A DNA stretch of 64,000 nucleotides, taken from positions 495,096 through 559,095 of the forward strand of contig JARGOK010000001.1 in assembly GCA_029233985.1 (NCBI GenBank), read 5' to 3'. This stretch comes from Candidatus Altimarinota bacterium. GTDB taxonomy: Bacteria > Patescibacteriota > Gracilibacteria > JAUYGZ01. This document shows positions 63,578 to 64,000 of the stretch, one piece after another (within the stretch, counting starts at the first letter, position 1; each line of letters begins with the position of its first letter). A model generated the notes under the pieces. The model was given only the letters and a program-made list of their open reading frames with translations, was not told the DNA's origin and did not search any database. The translations under genes were made by a program, and so were the position numbers.

Positions 63578-64000
63578 TTATTCTTCAGAAACACCTAGAG
63601 ATTTTTCCACTAAAAAGAATTTCCTTCCTTTTTTGTAACCTCTTCTTTTTGTGAACTCAAGCATGTATTCATTGTCTTCGTGGACAAGTGCCCACACATC
63701 AACACAACCCTTTTTATTTAGGTTTTCTAGCGCATGATCCATAAGCATAGAAGCTATGCCCTTTTTTCTATAGGCTGCTTTGACAATAATGTTCTCCACA
63801 TACGCTACCTTTGTGTATTGACTATATGAGACCATAATGATTCCTAGAAGTTTACCAGCGTCGCTGATTGCTTTTAGGAACAGGTCATGTGGGCTTTTGA
63901 TATACCCACTCATCATATGCTCTGTCAAAAAACTAGGTGGGCCATCATGATCCTGACACTCTGGAGTAGACTTTCCAAGTTGAATAATCTCTTTGTTATC
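63578..64000 (-). CDS. GNAT acetyltransferase, 5' end outside window
   Basis: The frame is open to the window edge, so the start is missing. The visible 140 residues have KLLGIIMVSYSQ, the acetyl-CoA loop AAYRKKGIASMLMDHALE, and the C-terminal DNEYMLEFTKRRGYKKGRKFFLVEKSL, the usual GNAT ending. The substrate cannot be told. It precedes the DUF1624 gene by 8 bases, so the two are probably co-transcribed. Confidence 0.85.
   Translation of the reverse strand, partial: DNKEIIQLGKSTPECQDHDGPPSFLTEHMMSGYIKSPHDLFLKAISDAGKLLGIIMVSYSQYTKVAYVENIIVKAAYRKKGIASMLMDHALENLNKKGCVDVWALVHEDNEYMLEFTKRRGYKKGRKFFLVEKSLGVSEE

Overview
This 64 kb window is a gene-dense bacterial chromosome segment that looks like a member of the Patescibacteria (Candidate Phyla Radiation), most like the Peregrinibacteria/Gracilibacteria side. 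That placement is inferred from gene content: SD-poor genes, a solitary 16S gene not followed by 23S, few biosynthetic genes, CPR-style hypothetical proteins, and surface proteins with collagen-like and SLH-like parts. UGA is an ordinary stop here: several genes end in TGA and release factor 2 is present, so the UGA-glycine code of some Gracilibacteria and Absconditabacteria is not used.

Layout. 1-5.9 kb: end of rplU, a D-Ala-D-Ala carboxypeptidase, yraN, a membrane protein, pheS and secA. 6-10.3 kb: LemA and TPM-domain envelope proteins, a transglutaminase-fold protein, a GGQ hydrolase and the pilus ATPase pilB. 10.4-13.3 kb: recA, a zinc ribbon protein, a membrane protein and a four-helix-bundle protein. 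13.7-16 kb: an isolated 16S rRNA gene with its promoter, complementary processing arms and tRNA-Ala. 16-18 kb: an M23-like protein and a GNAT protein behind a leader with two possible transcription attenuators. 18.2-22 kb: clpP (CIRCE operator) and clpC. 22-28 kb: a TRM11-like methyltransferase, recG and pheT. 28.3-31.5 kb: a 1056-residue collagen-like surface protein. 31.5-43 kb: tmk, mutL, mutS, aroK, a HisRS-like protein, maf, rluD, a YggS protein and der. 43-57.5 kb: dgt, tsaB, rsmI, a glycosyltransferase, a SpoU methyltransferase, rpsU, a PP2C-like membrane protein, prfB with its frameshift, an ECF sigma factor, tilS, rsmG, rpsT and a probable 2-oxoglutarate oxygenase. 57.6-64 kb: tRNA-Met, an M29 aminopeptidase, a Crp/Fnr regulator, a two-gene 2-oxoacid:ferredoxin oxidoreductase and two acyltransferases.

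Most genes serve translation, tRNA/rRNA modification, DNA repair, protein quality control and the cell envelope. The aminopeptidase, Crp-type regulator and 2-oxoacid oxidoreductase cluster suggests energy from amino-acid-derived 2-oxoacids (inference). Compaction is strong: four convergent gene pairs interlock their stop codons in four bases, and two promoters appear to lie partly inside the terminator hairpin of the gene before.

The observations most worth following are: rpsU (bS21) is the only gene I found with a perfect Shine-Dalgarno sequence although the 16S keeps its anti-SD; a leader at 17.8-18.0 kb with two terminator/antiterminator pairs; and a HisRS-like protein lacking the usual catalytic arginines.
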